From: JAJDXW01 sp965223775
Lineage (GTDB): Bacteria > Pseudomonadota > Gammaproteobacteria > HK1
Assembly: GCA_965223775.1 (NCBI GenBank)
Contig: OZ245021.1
Coordinates: 2,480,001 to 2,544,000 of the forward strand
Direction: 5' to 3'
Length of the DNA: 64,000 bases
Shown one piece after another: positions 1 through 10,217 of this stretch. Below the pieces are notes generated by a model, which did no database searches, was not told where the DNA came from, and was given only the letters and a program-made list of their open reading frames with translations. Each line of letters opens with the position of its first letter. Position 1 is the first letter of the stretch. A program made the translations under genes and the position numbers.

Positions 1-883
1 GCTCACCGAGCGACGGGGATCCGGGAGGCATGCCGAATCCGAGGAAGTCGAGCGAGGTGAGGGTCACGATCGATCCGTTGAGGATGAAGGGCAGGAAGGT
101 GAGAGAGGCCACCATCGCGTTCGGCAGCACGTGGCGGAACATGACGGTGAGGTCGCCGACTCCGAGCGCCCGCGCCGCGCGCACGTACTCGAAGTTGCGG
201 GCACGCAGGAACTCGGCCCGCACCACGCCGACGAGCGCCATCCAACTGAACAGGAGCATGATGAGGAGCAGCCATCCGAAGTTGGGCTCGACCACGCTCG
301 CGAGGATCATGAGCAGGTACAGCTCCGGGAGGCTCGACCAGATCTCGATGAAGCGCTGGAACACGAGATCCATCCACCCCCCGAAATATCCCTGCACCGC
401 GCCCGCCAGCACCCCGATTACGGTGCTCGCCAGGGTGAGGGCGAGCCCGAACAGCACCGAGATCCGGAACCCGTAGATCGCCCGGGCGAGCACGTCACGG
501 CCCTGATCGTCGGTTCCGAGCCAGTTCTCGCGGGACGGCGGGGAGGGCGCCGGGGAGGTGAGGTCGTAGTTCACCGTGTCGAAGCTGAACCGGATCGGGG
601 GCCAGAGCATCCAGCCCTCGGCCTCGATGAGGCCGGCCACATAGGGGTCCCGGAATTCGGCAGCGGTCTCGAACTCGCCGCCGAACCGGGTCTCGGGGTA
701 GTCGTGCAGGGTGGGGAAGTGGATCTCTCCCCGAAAGCTGACGACGAGCGGCCGGTCGTTCGCGATGACCTCGGCGAAGAGGGTCACGGCGAAGAGGAGG
801 AGGAAGCTCCAGAGCGACCACCACGCCCTCCGGTTCGCCCGGAAGCTCGCCACCCGCCGGCGGTTGAGGGGGCTCATCCGCAT
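1..883 (-). CDS. yejE: YejE-type peptide ABC transporter permease (3' end cut by window edge)
   Basis: Inner-membrane permease of the YejABEF importer, which takes up oligopeptides and microcin C-like peptides. Translating the minus strand gives an uninterrupted frame of about 294 residues running off the window start. The N-terminus (MRMSPLNRRRVASFR, then a WSLWSFLLLFAVTLFAEVIA membrane helix) matches the start of E. coli YejE, which favours the ATG at 883 over the internal one at 877. A BPD_transp_1 region with the EAA-like stretch RAARALGVGDLTVMFRHVLP is visible further on. It lies 52 nt downstream of yejB in one operon. The ATPase gene yejF is expected just outside the window. Confidence 0.88.
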   Translation of the reverse strand, partial: MRMSPLNRRRVASFRANRRAWWSLWSFLLLFAVTLFAEVIANDRPLVVSFRGEIHFPTLHDYPETRFGGEFETAAEFRDPYVAGLIEAEGWMLWPPIRFSFDTVNYDLTSPAPSPPSRENWLGTDDQGRDVLARAIYGFRISVLFGLALTLASTVIGVLAGAVQGYFGGWMDLVFQRFIEIWSSLPELYLLMILASVVEPNFGWLLLIMLLFSWMALVGVVRAEFLRARNFEYVRAARALGVGDLTVMFRHVLPNAMVASLTFLPFILNGSIVTLTSLDFLGFGMPPGSPSLGE

Positions 884-935
884 CGGCCGTCGTTCCGGCA
901 CGGTTCCGTCGGGCTCCGTTCGATGGGCATCCGGG

Positions 936-2042
936 TCATGTTTCCCGGCTCTCGAAATCGATCCGCGGATCGATGACCACGTACATGAGGTCCCCGACGA
1001 GCCGAAGCACGAGGCCGAGGAGGGAGAACATGAAGAGCGTGCCGAAGATGACCGGGTAGTCGCGCCTCAGTACCGCCTCGAAGCCGAGCAGCCCGAGCCC
1101 GTCGAGCGAAAAGATGACCTCGATGAGGAGCGCGCCGGTGAACAGGATCCCCACGAACGCGCTCGGAAAGCCGGCCACCACGATGAGCATCGCGTTGCGA
1201 AAGACGTGGCCGTAGCGCACCCGGCGCTCGCTCGCTCCGCGGGCGCGCGCCGCCGTCACGTACAAGCGGTTGATTTCGTCGAGGAACGAATTCTTGGTCA
1301 GCATGGTGAGGCCCGCGAACGCGCCGATGACGAGGGCGAGGATTGGGAGGGTGAGGTGCCAGAAGTAGTCGACAATGCGGTCGATCCAGCCGAGCGCCTC
1401 CCAGTTCCGGGACGTGAGGCCGCGGAGGGGAAACCAGTCGAGGAAGCTTCCCCCTGCGAACAGCACCACGAGCAGGATCGCGAAGAGAAACCCGGGGACC
1501 GCGTAGCCGACGATGATCGCGGCACTGGTCCACACGTCGAAGGGCGTGCCGTCGCGAACCGCCTTGGCGATACCGAGCGGGATCGAGATGATATAGACGA
1601 GGAGCGTCGTCCACAGCCCCAGCGAGATCGACACGTCCATCTTGTCGATGACGAGGAGGACCACGGAACGGTCGCGGAAGTAGCTCTCCCCGAAGTCGAA
1701 GCGCAGGTAACTCCACATCATCGTGAAGAAGCGCTCGACGGGGGGGCGATCGAATCCGTACATCCGTTCGATCTCGCGCACGAACTCCGGGTCGAGTCCG
1801 CGCGCTCCCCGGTAGCGTCCCGTGAGGTCTCCGCCCGCGCCTGCGACCGTTTCCCCTCCGCCGGTGCCGGTGATCCGCGCGGTGACGTCCACGCCGGCGC
1901 CGGTGCCGGCTTCCCCGATCTCGGCGAGGAGCTGCTCCACCGGCCCGCCCGGCGCGACGTGGATGATGACGAAGTTGAGGACCATGATCCCGAACAGGGT
2001 CGGAATCATGAACAGTACCCGGCGCATGACATAGGCGGCCAT
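936..2042 (-). CDS. yejB: YejB-type peptide ABC transporter permease
   Basis: Second permease of the Yej oligopeptide importer. The 368 residues are close to E. coli YejB (364). The N-terminal helix MAAYVMRRVLFMIPTLFGIM is typical of DppB/OppB-like permeases, followed by the periplasmic sequence HVAPGGPVEQ. The EAA-type loop around ARARGASERRVRYGHVFRNA contacts the ATPase in this family. A glycine/threonine-rich insertion near residues 45-75 looks like a low-complexity loop. It sits between yejA and yejE on the minus strand, so the order yejA-yejB-yejE is the usual one. Confidence 0.92.
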   Translation of the reverse strand: MAAYVMRRVLFMIPTLFGIMVLNFVIIHVAPGGPVEQLLAEIGEAGTGAGVDVTARITGTGGGETVAGAGGDLTGRYRGARGLDPEFVREIERMYGFDRPPVERFFTMMWSYLRFDFGESYFRDRSVVLLVIDKMDVSISLGLWTTLLVYIISIPLGIAKAVRDGTPFDVWTSAAIIVGYAVPGFLFAILLVVLFAGGSFLDWFPLRGLTSRNWEALGWIDRIVDYFWHLTLPILALVIGAFAGLTMLTKNSFLDEINRLYVTAARARGASERRVRYGHVFRNAMLIVVAGFPSAFVGILFTGALLIEVIFSLDGLGLLGFEAVLRRDYPVIFGTLFMFSLLGLVLRLVGDLMYVVIDPRIDFESRET

Positions 2043-2106
2043 CGGGTGCAGTCCGCCCTCAGGTTCCGGCCGCCATCAGGCGCGGGAGGCGGCAGTCAGC
2101 GTGCGG

Positions 2107-3984
2107 TCATCGACTCTCCGCACGCTTCTCCCGCCATGCCTGCACCCGCTCGGCCTTCGCTTCGTCGATCCACCACGTGTCGAAGGCGAGTCCGTAGGCG
2201 GGCCTCGTTTCCGGACGACCGAACACGTCCCAGTACGCGACCCGGAAGGCGTTCAGGTGCCAGTTGGGGATGACATAGTGGCTCCACAGGAGGACGCGGT
2301 CGAGGGCGCGGGAGCGCTCGACGAGAGCTTTCCGATCGGGAGCCGCGATCACGAGCTCCACCAGCTCGTCCACCACCGGGTCCCGGGCGCCGGCGAGGTT
2401 GCGGCTTCCCGGGACGTCCGCCGCGGCCGAGCTCCAGTAGTCCCGTTGCTCGTTGCCGGGGGACAGGGTGATGCCGAACGAGCCCACCACCATGTCGAAG
2501 TCGAAGTCCGAGATCCGCCGCGTGTACTGCGCGGGGTCGACGGTGCGCACCGTCATCCGCACCCCGAGCCGTTCAAGGTTCTTTCCGAACGGAAGCCCTA
2601 CCCGTTCGAAGTCCGGATTGACGAGCAGCATCTCGAACTCCATCGGGGCGCCGGTCGACGTCTCGACCAGCCGTCCATCGCGCACCGTCCAGCCCGCGTC
2701 GCGAAGCAGGGCGGCGGCGCGGCGCAGGTTCTGCCGGATCCCCCGCGGCCGGTCGGTGCGGGGCGGCTCGTAGGCGGTGGTGAAGACCCGATCCGCAACC
2801 CGGCCCCGGTACGGCTCGAGGATCGCGAGCTCGCCCGGGCTCGGCAGGCCGGACGAGCCGAGCTCGGAGTTGGAGAAGAAGCTCGGGCTGCGGCGATACT
2901 GGCCGTAGAAGAGCTGGCGGTTCGTCCACTCGAAGTCGAATGCGTAGCCGAGCGCTTCGCGCACCCGCGGGTCGCGGAACTTCGCCTGCCGGGTATTGAA
3001 GACGAACGACTGCATCCCGGCCGGAAGGCGGTTCGGCAGGAGCTCGCGCCTGAGCGTTCCGGCTTCGAGGGCCGGCCCCTCGTAGCCGGTCGCCCAGCGC
3101 TTGGAGCTCGACTCCCGGCGCAAGTCGTACTCGCCTGCCTTGATCGCCTCGACCGCGACGGTGGCGTCGCGGTAATAGTCGTAGCGGATGCGGTCGAAGT
3201 TGTGGCGCCCCGCGTTCACGGCGAGATCGCGGGCCCAGTAGTCGGGCGCGCGCCGGTAGACGATGGAGCGGCCGGGATCGATCGAGCCCGCCTCGACCAC
3301 GTACGGGCCGCTCCCGAGCGGCGGGTCGAGGGTGGTCTTGCTGAAATCCTTCCCTTCCCAGTCGGCCCTGGACAACACCGGGAGCTGCCCGAGGATGCTC
3401 GGAAGCTCCTGGTTGACGCCCGCTTCGAAGAGGAAGCGGACCCCGTGGCGCGGTCCGGACGGGGTGTCCCCCGCGACCGGCTCGGCGGCGCGGACGCTTC
3501 CGTAGTATCCCCGGTAGAACGGGTGTCCCTTGGCCTTGAGGATGTCGAGCGAGAACACCACGTCCGCCGGCGTGACGGGGCTTGCGTCGTTGAAACGCGC
3601 TTCCGGGCGCAGCCAGAAGGTCGTCCAGGATCCGTCGTCGGCGACCTCGATCCATTCCGCGACGAGGCCATAGGAGGCGGTCGCTTCGTCGGGAGAATCC
3701 TCGGTCAGGGTATCGAAGAGGAGCCCGACCCCGGCCGCCGGGTTGCCCTTGACGATGAATGGGTTGAGGCTGTCGAAGGTCGATCCGACCGATGCCCGCC
3801 GCACGGTGCCGCCCTTGGGAGCGTGCGGGTTGACGTGGTCGTAGTGCCGGAATCCGACGGGGTATCTCGGGGTCTCCCGGATGGCCGCGGCGTGGCTGAT
3901 GGCGCTCTCGGCGCCGGCCGGCGGAACGGCGGCGGTGGCGAGGAACGCCCCGGTCGCGAGACAGCAGAGGGCGCCCGCCTTCAC
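2107..3984 (-). CDS. yejA: YejA-type periplasmic oligopeptide-binding protein
   Basis: Extracellular solute-binding protein family 5, delivering peptides to YejBE. The frame is open from 4191, but the GTG at 3984 is preferred: it opens directly into a signal peptide (VKAGALCCLATGAFLATAAV, cleavage near PAGAESA) and has a GGAG 12 nt upstream, whereas the upstream extension is an Arg/Gly-rich stretch overlapping the previous gene. From GTG the protein is 625 residues. SBP_bac_5 hallmarks include the opening YPVGFRHYDHVNPHAPKGG segment and LNPFIVKGNPAAGVG, both typical of YejA. It is first in the operon, with yejB 64 nt downstream. Start uncertain, function good. Confidence 0.9.
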   Translation of the reverse strand: MKAGALCCLATGAFLATAAVPPAGAESAISHAAAIRETPRYPVGFRHYDHVNPHAPKGGTVRRASVGSTFDSLNPFIVKGNPAAGVGLLFDTLTEDSPDEATASYGLVAEWIEVADDGSWTTFWLRPEARFNDASPVTPADVVFSLDILKAKGHPFYRGYYGSVRAAEPVAGDTPSGPRHGVRFLFEAGVNQELPSILGQLPVLSRADWEGKDFSKTTLDPPLGSGPYVVEAGSIDPGRSIVYRRAPDYWARDLAVNAGRHNFDRIRYDYYRDATVAVEAIKAGEYDLRRESSSKRWATGYEGPALEAGTLRRELLPNRLPAGMQSFVFNTRQAKFRDPRVREALGYAFDFEWTNRQLFYGQYRRSPSFFSNSELGSSGLPSPGELAILEPYRGRVADRVFTTAYEPPRTDRPRGIRQNLRRAAALLRDAGWTVRDGRLVETSTGAPMEFEMLLVNPDFERVGLPFGKNLERLGVRMTVRTVDPAQYTRRISDFDFDMVVGSFGITLSPGNEQRDYWSSAAADVPGSRNLAGARDPVVDELVELVIAAPDRKALVERSRALDRVLLWSHYVIPNWHLNAFRVAYWDVFGRPETRPAYGLAFDTWWIDEAKAERVQAWREKRAESR

Positions 3985-4183
3985 GGTCGCGAAGCGCTCC
4001 CTGCCGGGACGACGGCTCGCCCGGCGCCCGGCGCCAACCGACCCGTCCGCGATGCTCGAACCGGGAGCGCCTGCCCGCGCACCCGCGGGACCGGATGCCT
4101 GCCCGGCATGCCGACCGTTGCCCCGACGCGTGCTTCGCCGCCCGCCTTCCCGGCCCGACGGGGGCTTCGATGCACGTCGCCGG

Positions 4184-5197
<1,014 letters not shown>

Positions 5198-5276
5198 GCC
5201 CGCTCCCGGCCCGCGGCTTCACCGTCCGTCTCCGGACGGCGCGGCGCCGCTCCGCCCGGCCTCGCGACCCGGCCCA

Positions 5277-5690
5277 CTACTCGTCGTCCAGTAGCGCGTA
5301 CAGGCCGTCGAGCACCAGCCGGTTGGGGCTGATGATCCCGATGATGTTTCCGTCCTCGACGACCGGCGCGCGGGTGAGACTGTGCTGGACGAAGAGCCTC
5401 GAACAGTAGCGGATGTCCATGTCCGGGTGCACGCAGACCACCGGTTTGCGCATGATCTCGTACACGTTGACCCGCCGGGGGGAGCGGTCTTTCGCGAGGA
5501 CCTCGCGCGCGATGTCCGATACGAGGAGCATGCCCGGCTCGTCGTCCTCGTGGCGCGGCTCGACGATGAGCACGGCGGTACCGAGGTCCTTCATCCGGGA
5601 GAGGGCCTCGTAGACCGTGGCCTTGGCCTCGAGCGTGCCGAACTTGTCGGCCATCAGGTCTCGGACACGGATGACGCGTCGCTCGTTCAT
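5277..5690 (-). CDS. CBS-domain pair protein
   Basis: Stand-alone regulatory module of 137 residues made of two CBS repeats (Bateman module), about residues 8-62 and 78-134. The repeats start VRDLMADKFGTLEAKATVYE and YEIMRKPVVCVHPDMDIRYC; the second ends RAPVVEDGNIIGIISPNRLV. Such proteins bind adenosyl nucleotides and act as energy or redox sensors on partner proteins. A strong GGAGG lies 7 nt before the ATG. No attached catalytic domain is present, so the partner is unknown. The minus-strand neighbour downstream is the HDAC-fold gene. Confidence 0.85.
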   Translation of the reverse strand: MNERRVIRVRDLMADKFGTLEAKATVYEALSRMKDLGTAVLIVEPRHEDDEPGMLLVSDIAREVLAKDRSPRRVNVYEIMRKPVVCVHPDMDIRYCSRLFVQHSLTRAPVVEDGNIIGIISPNRLVLDGLYALLDDE

Positions 5691-5867
5691 GCACGGCCTC
5701 CGGACGGCGGCGAAGAGTCTCTCGCTACGCTATAGGAATCGGCGGGAGGATTGCAATTCCGGCTCGCGTCGAGGATTGCGTCGATTGCGTTCGAACCGGC
5801 CAAGGGGCGATCATTCGCCTCCCGCCGCACGCGGCCCCGAATCCACGCACCCGAAGGAGATCTGCGA

Positions 5868-6842
5868 ATGCCCCATGCCATACAGGTATACGAGACCGGC
5901 GGCCCCGAAGTCATGCGCTTCGAAGAGGTGGCGGTCGGCGAGCCGGGTCCGGGCCAGGCCCGCATCCGCCACGCCGCCGTCGGGCTCAACTACATCGACG
6001 TCTACTTCCGGACGGGGCTCTATCCGGCGCCCAGCGTGCCGTTCTCCCCCGGGATGGAAGGCGCGGGGGAGATCCTAGCGGTCGGCGACGGGGTCACCGA
6101 CCTCGAGGTCGGCGATCGCGTGGCCTACGCGGGTTCGCTCGGCGCCTACGGTGAGGAGCGGATCATCCCCGCGGACCGGCTGGTGCGTATCCCCGATGCG
6201 GTGAGCGACGTGACGGCCGCGTCCATGATGCTCCAGGGGCTGACCGTCCAGTACCTCCTCAAGAGCAGCTATCCGGTCAAGGCGGGCGACACCATCCTCT
6301 TCCACGCCGCGGCGGGCGGTGTGGGGCTCATCGCCTGCCAGTGGGCGAAGCATCTCGGGGTCACCGTCATCGGCACCGTCGGCAGCGACGAAAAGGCCGA
6401 GCTCGCCCGCGCCCACGGATGCGAACACACCATCGTGTATACCCGCGAGAACGTGGTGGAGCGGGTCCGGGAGCTGACCGGCGGGGCCGGGGTCCCCGCG
6501 GTCTACGATTCGGTGGGCAAGGACACGTTCATGGACTCCCTCGACTGCCTCCGGCCCGCCGGTACGATGGTGAACTTCGGGCAGTCCTCGGGACCGATCC
6601 CGCCGCTCGAGATCGGCGTGCTGGGCGCGAAGGGCTCGCTCTATCTCCAGCGGCCCACCCTCATGTCCTATACCGCCCGGCGCGCGGATCTGCTCGCGAT
6701 GGCGGAGGATCTCTTCGAGGTTGTGGGTTCGGGGGCGGTCAAGATCCGCACCAACCAGACCTTCCCCCTCGCGGACGCCGCGGAGGCGCACCGCGCGCTC
6801 GAAGGACGCCGCACCACCGGCTCCACCGTCCTCCTGCCCTGA
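5868..6842 (+). CDS. qorA: NADPH:quinone oxidoreductase, zeta-crystallin type
   Basis: Medium-chain dehydrogenase/reductase of 324 residues (E. coli QorA 327). It lacks the structural-zinc cysteines, as quinone reductases do. An N-terminal GroES-like domain runs to about residue 120, followed by a Rossmann domain with AAAGGVGLIACQWAKHLG as the NADPH-binding glycine motif. Reaction: one-electron reduction of quinones with NADPH in the cytoplasm. The ATG at 5868 has GAAGGAGA 8 nt upstream; the open frame extends to 5751 but without ribosome-binding support. It is divergent from the CBS gene, so the 5691-5867 gap should hold promoters for both. Confidence 0.93.
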   Translation: MPHAIQVYETGGPEVMRFEEVAVGEPGPGQARIRHAAVGLNYIDVYFRTGLYPAPSVPFSPGMEGAGEILAVGDGVTDLEVGDRVAYAGSLGAYGEERIIPADRLVRIPDAVSDVTAASMMLQGLTVQYLLKSSYPVKAGDTILFHAAAGGVGLIACQWAKHLGVTVIGTVGSDEKAELARAHGCEHTIVYTRENVVERVRELTGGAGVPAVYDSVGKDTFMDSLDCLRPAGTMVNFGQSSGPIPPLEIGVLGAKGSLYLQRPTLMSYTARRADLLAMAEDLFEVVGSGAVKIRTNQTFPLADAAEAHRALEGRRTTGSTVLLP

Positions 6843-6908
6843 ACCGCACCGGGCGGCGGCGCTTCCATCCGGGACCCCGCCGCCCCGTACGGCCGCCCCT
6901 CCCCGGTC

Positions 6909-7736
6909 TCAGTGGATGGCGGCCAGCTCTTCCTCGAGGTCGGCCATCTCGGCCCCGCCCGCCATCAGCCGGCGGATGTCCTCGCCTCCGAGGTCCCCGG
7001 CCACTCCGCTCCCGATCACCTGGCCGAGGCTGAGGAACGTGTAGCGGTCCGCCACGAGCTGGGCGTGGACCTCGTTGTGGGTGATCAGGATGATCGCGAT
7101 GTCCCCGCGGCTTCGCACCCGCTTGATGGTCTTCAGCACCTCGAGCTGCTGCTTCTGCCCGAGCGCGGACGTCGGCTCGTCGAGGATCAGCACCCGCGCC
7201 CCGAAGAAGATGGCCCGGGCGATGGCGAGGGTCTGTTTCTGCCCCCCGGACATCGTTCCGACCGCCTGGTCCGGGTCGGCGATGTCGATGCCGATCTTGG
7301 CCATCTCCTCCCGGGTGATGCGGTTCATCTCCGCCGTCTGCATGATCCCGAAGGGACGCGGTCCCTTGACGATCTCGCGCCCCATGAAGAAGTTGCGGGT
7401 GACCGAGGTCAGCGGATTGAGCGCGAGATCCTGGTAGACGGTGCCGATCCCGGCCTGCGACGCGGCGAGCGGGTTGCGGAACACGACGGGCTTCCCGCTG
7501 ATGTAGATCGCGCCGGAGGTCGGCTGGTGGACGCCGGCCAGCACCTTGATGAGGGTGGACTTGCCGGCACCGTTGTCGCCGAGGAGGGCATGCACCTCGC
7601 CGGGGTAGACGTCCAACGAGACCCCGTTCAGCGCCGTGAAGTTGCCGAAGCGCTTGACGATCTCTTCCAGGCGCATGTTCTGCGCACCGTCTTCGTCCAC
7701 GTTGACGTTCCTTAGCTGAAGCAGCGGTTCGGCCAC
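6909..7736 (-). CDS. Sugar ABC transporter ATP-binding protein (single-domain, FrcA-like)
   Basis: ATPase of a carbohydrate importer of the CUT2 (ribose/fructose) class. The 275 residues hold one ABC domain, unlike the double-domain RbsA. Walker A is LLGDNGAGKSTLIKVLAG near residue 53, the signature TMSGGQKQTLAIARAI, and Walker B VLILDEPTSALGQKQ. The GTG start at 7736 lies 1 nt after the permease stop, so translation is coupled. It is the last gene of a binding protein-permease-ATPase operon on the minus strand. Single-domain CUT2 ATPases occur in FrcBCA-type fructose/ribose systems, but the sugar here is not proven. Confidence 0.9.
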   Translation of the reverse strand: MAEPLLQLRNVNVDEDGAQNMRLEEIVKRFGNFTALNGVSLDVYPGEVHALLGDNGAGKSTLIKVLAGVHQPTSGAIYISGKPVVFRNPLAASQAGIGTVYQDLALNPLTSVTRNFFMGREIVKGPRPFGIMQTAEMNRITREEMAKIGIDIADPDQAVGTMSGGQKQTLAIARAIFFGARVLILDEPTSALGQKQQLEVLKTIKRVRSRGDIAIILITHNEVHAQLVADRYTFLSLGQVIGSGVAGDLGGEDIRRLMAGGAEMADLEEELAAIH

Positions 7737-7737
7737 G

Positions 7738-8889
7738 TCATATCCCCCCGGTTATTCGTTTTCGGATGGTCTCGTTGCTCAGCGCCGCGACGAGCAGCAC
7801 CGTGCCGAGGAACGTCCGGTAGTAGGAGCCGTCGATCCAGGAGATGTAGAACACCGAGTTCTGCACGAGCCCGAAGATGACCGCGCCGAAGACGACGCCG
7901 ACGATCGACCCGAATCCACCGGACAGGATGACGCCGCCCACCACCGAGGCGGCGATCGCCTCGAGCTCCTTGAGGTTGCCCTTTGCGGCGTCGGCGGTGT
8001 TCGTGTCGAACACCTGGGTCGCGGCGAAGATGGTGGCGCAGAACGCGGTGAACATGAAAAGGGACACCTTCACCTTGTCGGTGGGGACGCCGTTCGCCCG
8101 CGCCGCCTCCTCGTTTCCGCCCGTCGCGTAGATCCAGTTGCCCACCTGGGTGCGCGAGAGCACGAACCAGGCGGCGCCCGCAATCACGAGCCACCACGCC
8201 ACCTTGGCGTCGAACCCGGTCACCCACTGCTCGCCGGCCCGGTTGTAGTTGAGGCCGAGCCAGAACAGCACGTCATAGAACCACTGGAACGTCTGGCCGC
8301 CGAGGAGGGCCGCGAAGAGATCGGTCTGCTTGAAATCGGGCAGGCCCGAGACCTGGGTGGAACCGTTGAAGGTCCGGAAGCACACCTCCGTCGCGCCGCG
8401 CAGGATGAACAGGAACGAGAGCGACACGATGAAGGACGAGAGCCGGGTGCGGACCACGATCGTGCCGATGAGCCAGCCGATGGACAGGGTGATGCACAGG
8501 GTGATCAGGAAGGCGGCGAGGGGCGGCGCCGGACCGAGGCCGAAGGGGAGGCCCCACTTGAGCATGATCGCCATCGACATCCCGGCGAACCCGATCATCG
8601 AGCCGATGGACAGATCGAACTCGCCGGCGATCATCAGCATGCACGCCCCGGTGGCGATGATCCCGAGCTGCGCGATGATCGCGAGGTTGTTCTTGATCCC
8701 GAGCGGGTTGTAGACGACGTCCCCGGCCGCGAGGGCGAGGAACACGAGGAGCACGACCATGCCCGAGAACGCCCCGATCTCGGGGCGGTGGACGAGGCGG
8801 GAGAACCAGCCGGCCTCCTTCAGGCGGTCGGCTTCCGATCGTTGGCCGGGGCCTCCCGCCCCGGCGCCGTTCTCAGTCGTCGATGCCAT
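7738..8889 (-). CDS. Sugar ABC transporter permease (CUT2, FrcC/RbsC-like)
   Basis: Integral membrane subunit of 383 residues in the BPD_transp_2 family. About ten hydrophobic helices follow a cytosolic N-terminus of about 35 residues. Family motifs include FDLSIGSMIGFAGMSMAIML and the glycine-rich SVVGGVILSGGFGSIVGVVF before the last helices, as in ribose and fructose permeases. It sits between the binding protein (104 nt upstream) and the ATPase (1 nt downstream) and should form the homodimeric channel of that system. The C-terminus is short. Confidence 0.92.
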   Translation of the reverse strand: MASTTENGAGAGGPGQRSEADRLKEAGWFSRLVHRPEIGAFSGMVVLLVFLALAAGDVVYNPLGIKNNLAIIAQLGIIATGACMLMIAGEFDLSIGSMIGFAGMSMAIMLKWGLPFGLGPAPPLAAFLITLCITLSIGWLIGTIVVRTRLSSFIVSLSFLFILRGATEVCFRTFNGSTQVSGLPDFKQTDLFAALLGGQTFQWFYDVLFWLGLNYNRAGEQWVTGFDAKVAWWLVIAGAAWFVLSRTQVGNWIYATGGNEEAARANGVPTDKVKVSLFMFTAFCATIFAATQVFDTNTADAAKGNLKELEAIAASVVGGVILSGGFGSIVGVVFGAVIFGLVQNSVFYISWIDGSYYRTFLGTVLLVAALSNETIRKRITGGI

Positions 8890-8993
8890 CCGGTCGTGCC
8901 CTCCTCCGGTCGAGCGGCAGTGCGGCCGGCCGGCTCGCCCCGCGGGCGCGGAGAACGAGCCGGCCGGATTCTCGGGTCAGACCGGGAGCCCGG

Positions 8994-9914
8994 TCAGCGG
9001 TTCACCCCCGCCTGGGCCGCGACCCCGGCCGCGTTGGACGCATCGACGAAGCCGGGCCCGGACGGGATGTTCGCTCCCGGCAGCAGACCGGCGTTCTGGT
9101 TGTAGAGGTGCAGCACGATGATCGGCATGTAGCCCTGCAGCCGCTGCTGCTGGTCGATGGTGAACGCGACCTCTCCCTCCTGGATGAGCTTGATCACCTC
9201 GGGAGACAGGTCGAAGCAGGCGAGGTGGATCTTCGCCCCGACTTCCTTCACCGCCGCGGCGGCCGCGACGCACACGTGCGGCCCCACCGCGAGCAGCGCA
9301 TCGATCTCGGTATCCGCCTGGAGGGCGGCGGCGGTGCGGGTCTTGATCTGCGAGACGTCGTTCGACACGTCGATCATGTTGAGGTCCGCGCCCATCGACA
9401 TGAAGTATCCGCTGCAGCGGTCGACGAGCGCGGTGTTGAACGATTCCTGGTTGAGACAAAGGCCCTTGGTCGCGCCTTCCTCCTTGGCGCGTTCTCCCGC
9501 CTTCTCGCCGGCGAGCCTCTCCGGCTGCCCGACGTGCATGAGCGCTCCGACCGCGGCGGACGATTCCAGGCCGGAGTTCATGGTGATGACGGGAATTCCC
9601 GAGTCCGCGGCGCTCTTGATGGCGCCGCCGAGGGCGTCCGCGTCCGGCAGCGACACGACGATGCCGTCCGGCTGGGTGGCGGTGGCCGCCTCGATGAGCC
9701 GCGCCATGTCGGCCATGTCTCCCGACGGGGCGAAGTTGTACTCGAAGTCCGCTCCGACCGCCTTGGCGGCGTCCTCGCCGCCTTTCTGGACCACGGGCCA
9801 GAAAGGATCGGTGCCCTGGGTGTGGGTGACCATGACGAACCTCTCGGCGCTCGCGGTACCGACCGCGAGCAGCGTCGCGAGCAGGGCCGCGACAGAAACG
9901 ACTGCTTTCTTCAT
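8994..9914 (-). CDS. Periplasmic sugar-binding protein (peripBP_4 / CUT2)
   Basis: Substrate-binding component of the sugar ABC importer, 306 residues. The signal peptide MKKAVVSVAALLATLLAVG is cleaved near ASAER. The mature part has the LacI/ribose-binding fold: an opening FVMVTHTQGTDPFWPVVQKG stretch, PDGIVVSLPDADALGGAI and a hinge around AFTIDQQQRLQGYMPII. The ATG at 9914 is chosen because GGAGA precedes it and the signal peptide begins there; the open frame upstream runs antisense through icd and is a GC artefact. First gene of the operon, divergent from icd. Confidence 0.92.
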   Translation of the reverse strand: MKKAVVSVAALLATLLAVGTASAERFVMVTHTQGTDPFWPVVQKGGEDAAKAVGADFEYNFAPSGDMADMARLIEAATATQPDGIVVSLPDADALGGAIKSAADSGIPVITMNSGLESSAAVGALMHVGQPERLAGEKAGERAKEEGATKGLCLNQESFNTALVDRCSGYFMSMGADLNMIDVSNDVSQIKTRTAAALQADTEIDALLAVGPHVCVAAAAAVKEVGAKIHLACFDLSPEVIKLIQEGEVAFTIDQQQRLQGYMPIIVLHLYNQNAGLLPGANIPSGPGFVDASNAAGVAAQAGVNR

Positions 9915-10217
9915 AGGAAGTCTCCGTTGAAGGCATGGTGATGATTGGAAGGTGGGAACATACGCACCATGGGGCCGCAGGGCAACGCATCGGCTCCGTG
10001 CGCCGGGCCGCCGCCCGGTTCGAGCGGGTGCTCCCGACCCGTCGCCCTGCCCCGTCGTCGCGCCCGCGGCCCGCGGCGCAGGGCGGCCGATCCGGCAATT
10101 CGGTCCGCTGCCCGACTTCCTTTCGACTGTACCGGCGGGGCCGCGGGCGATATATTGCGCGGCCTTGTTTCTCCGACCACGAGCCCCTGGAAACCAGGAC
10201 CTGCCGAAGGGAGCGCC
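9915..10217. promoter_or_regulatory. Divergent intergenic region between sugar importer and icd
   Basis: About 300 bases without a gene. It must hold the outward promoters of the sugar-importer operon (minus) and icd (plus). A TATATT at 10151-10156 is a possible -10 for icd, but no good -35 hexamer lies 16-18 nt upstream, so this is weak. No operator palindrome was recognised. Confidence 0.3.
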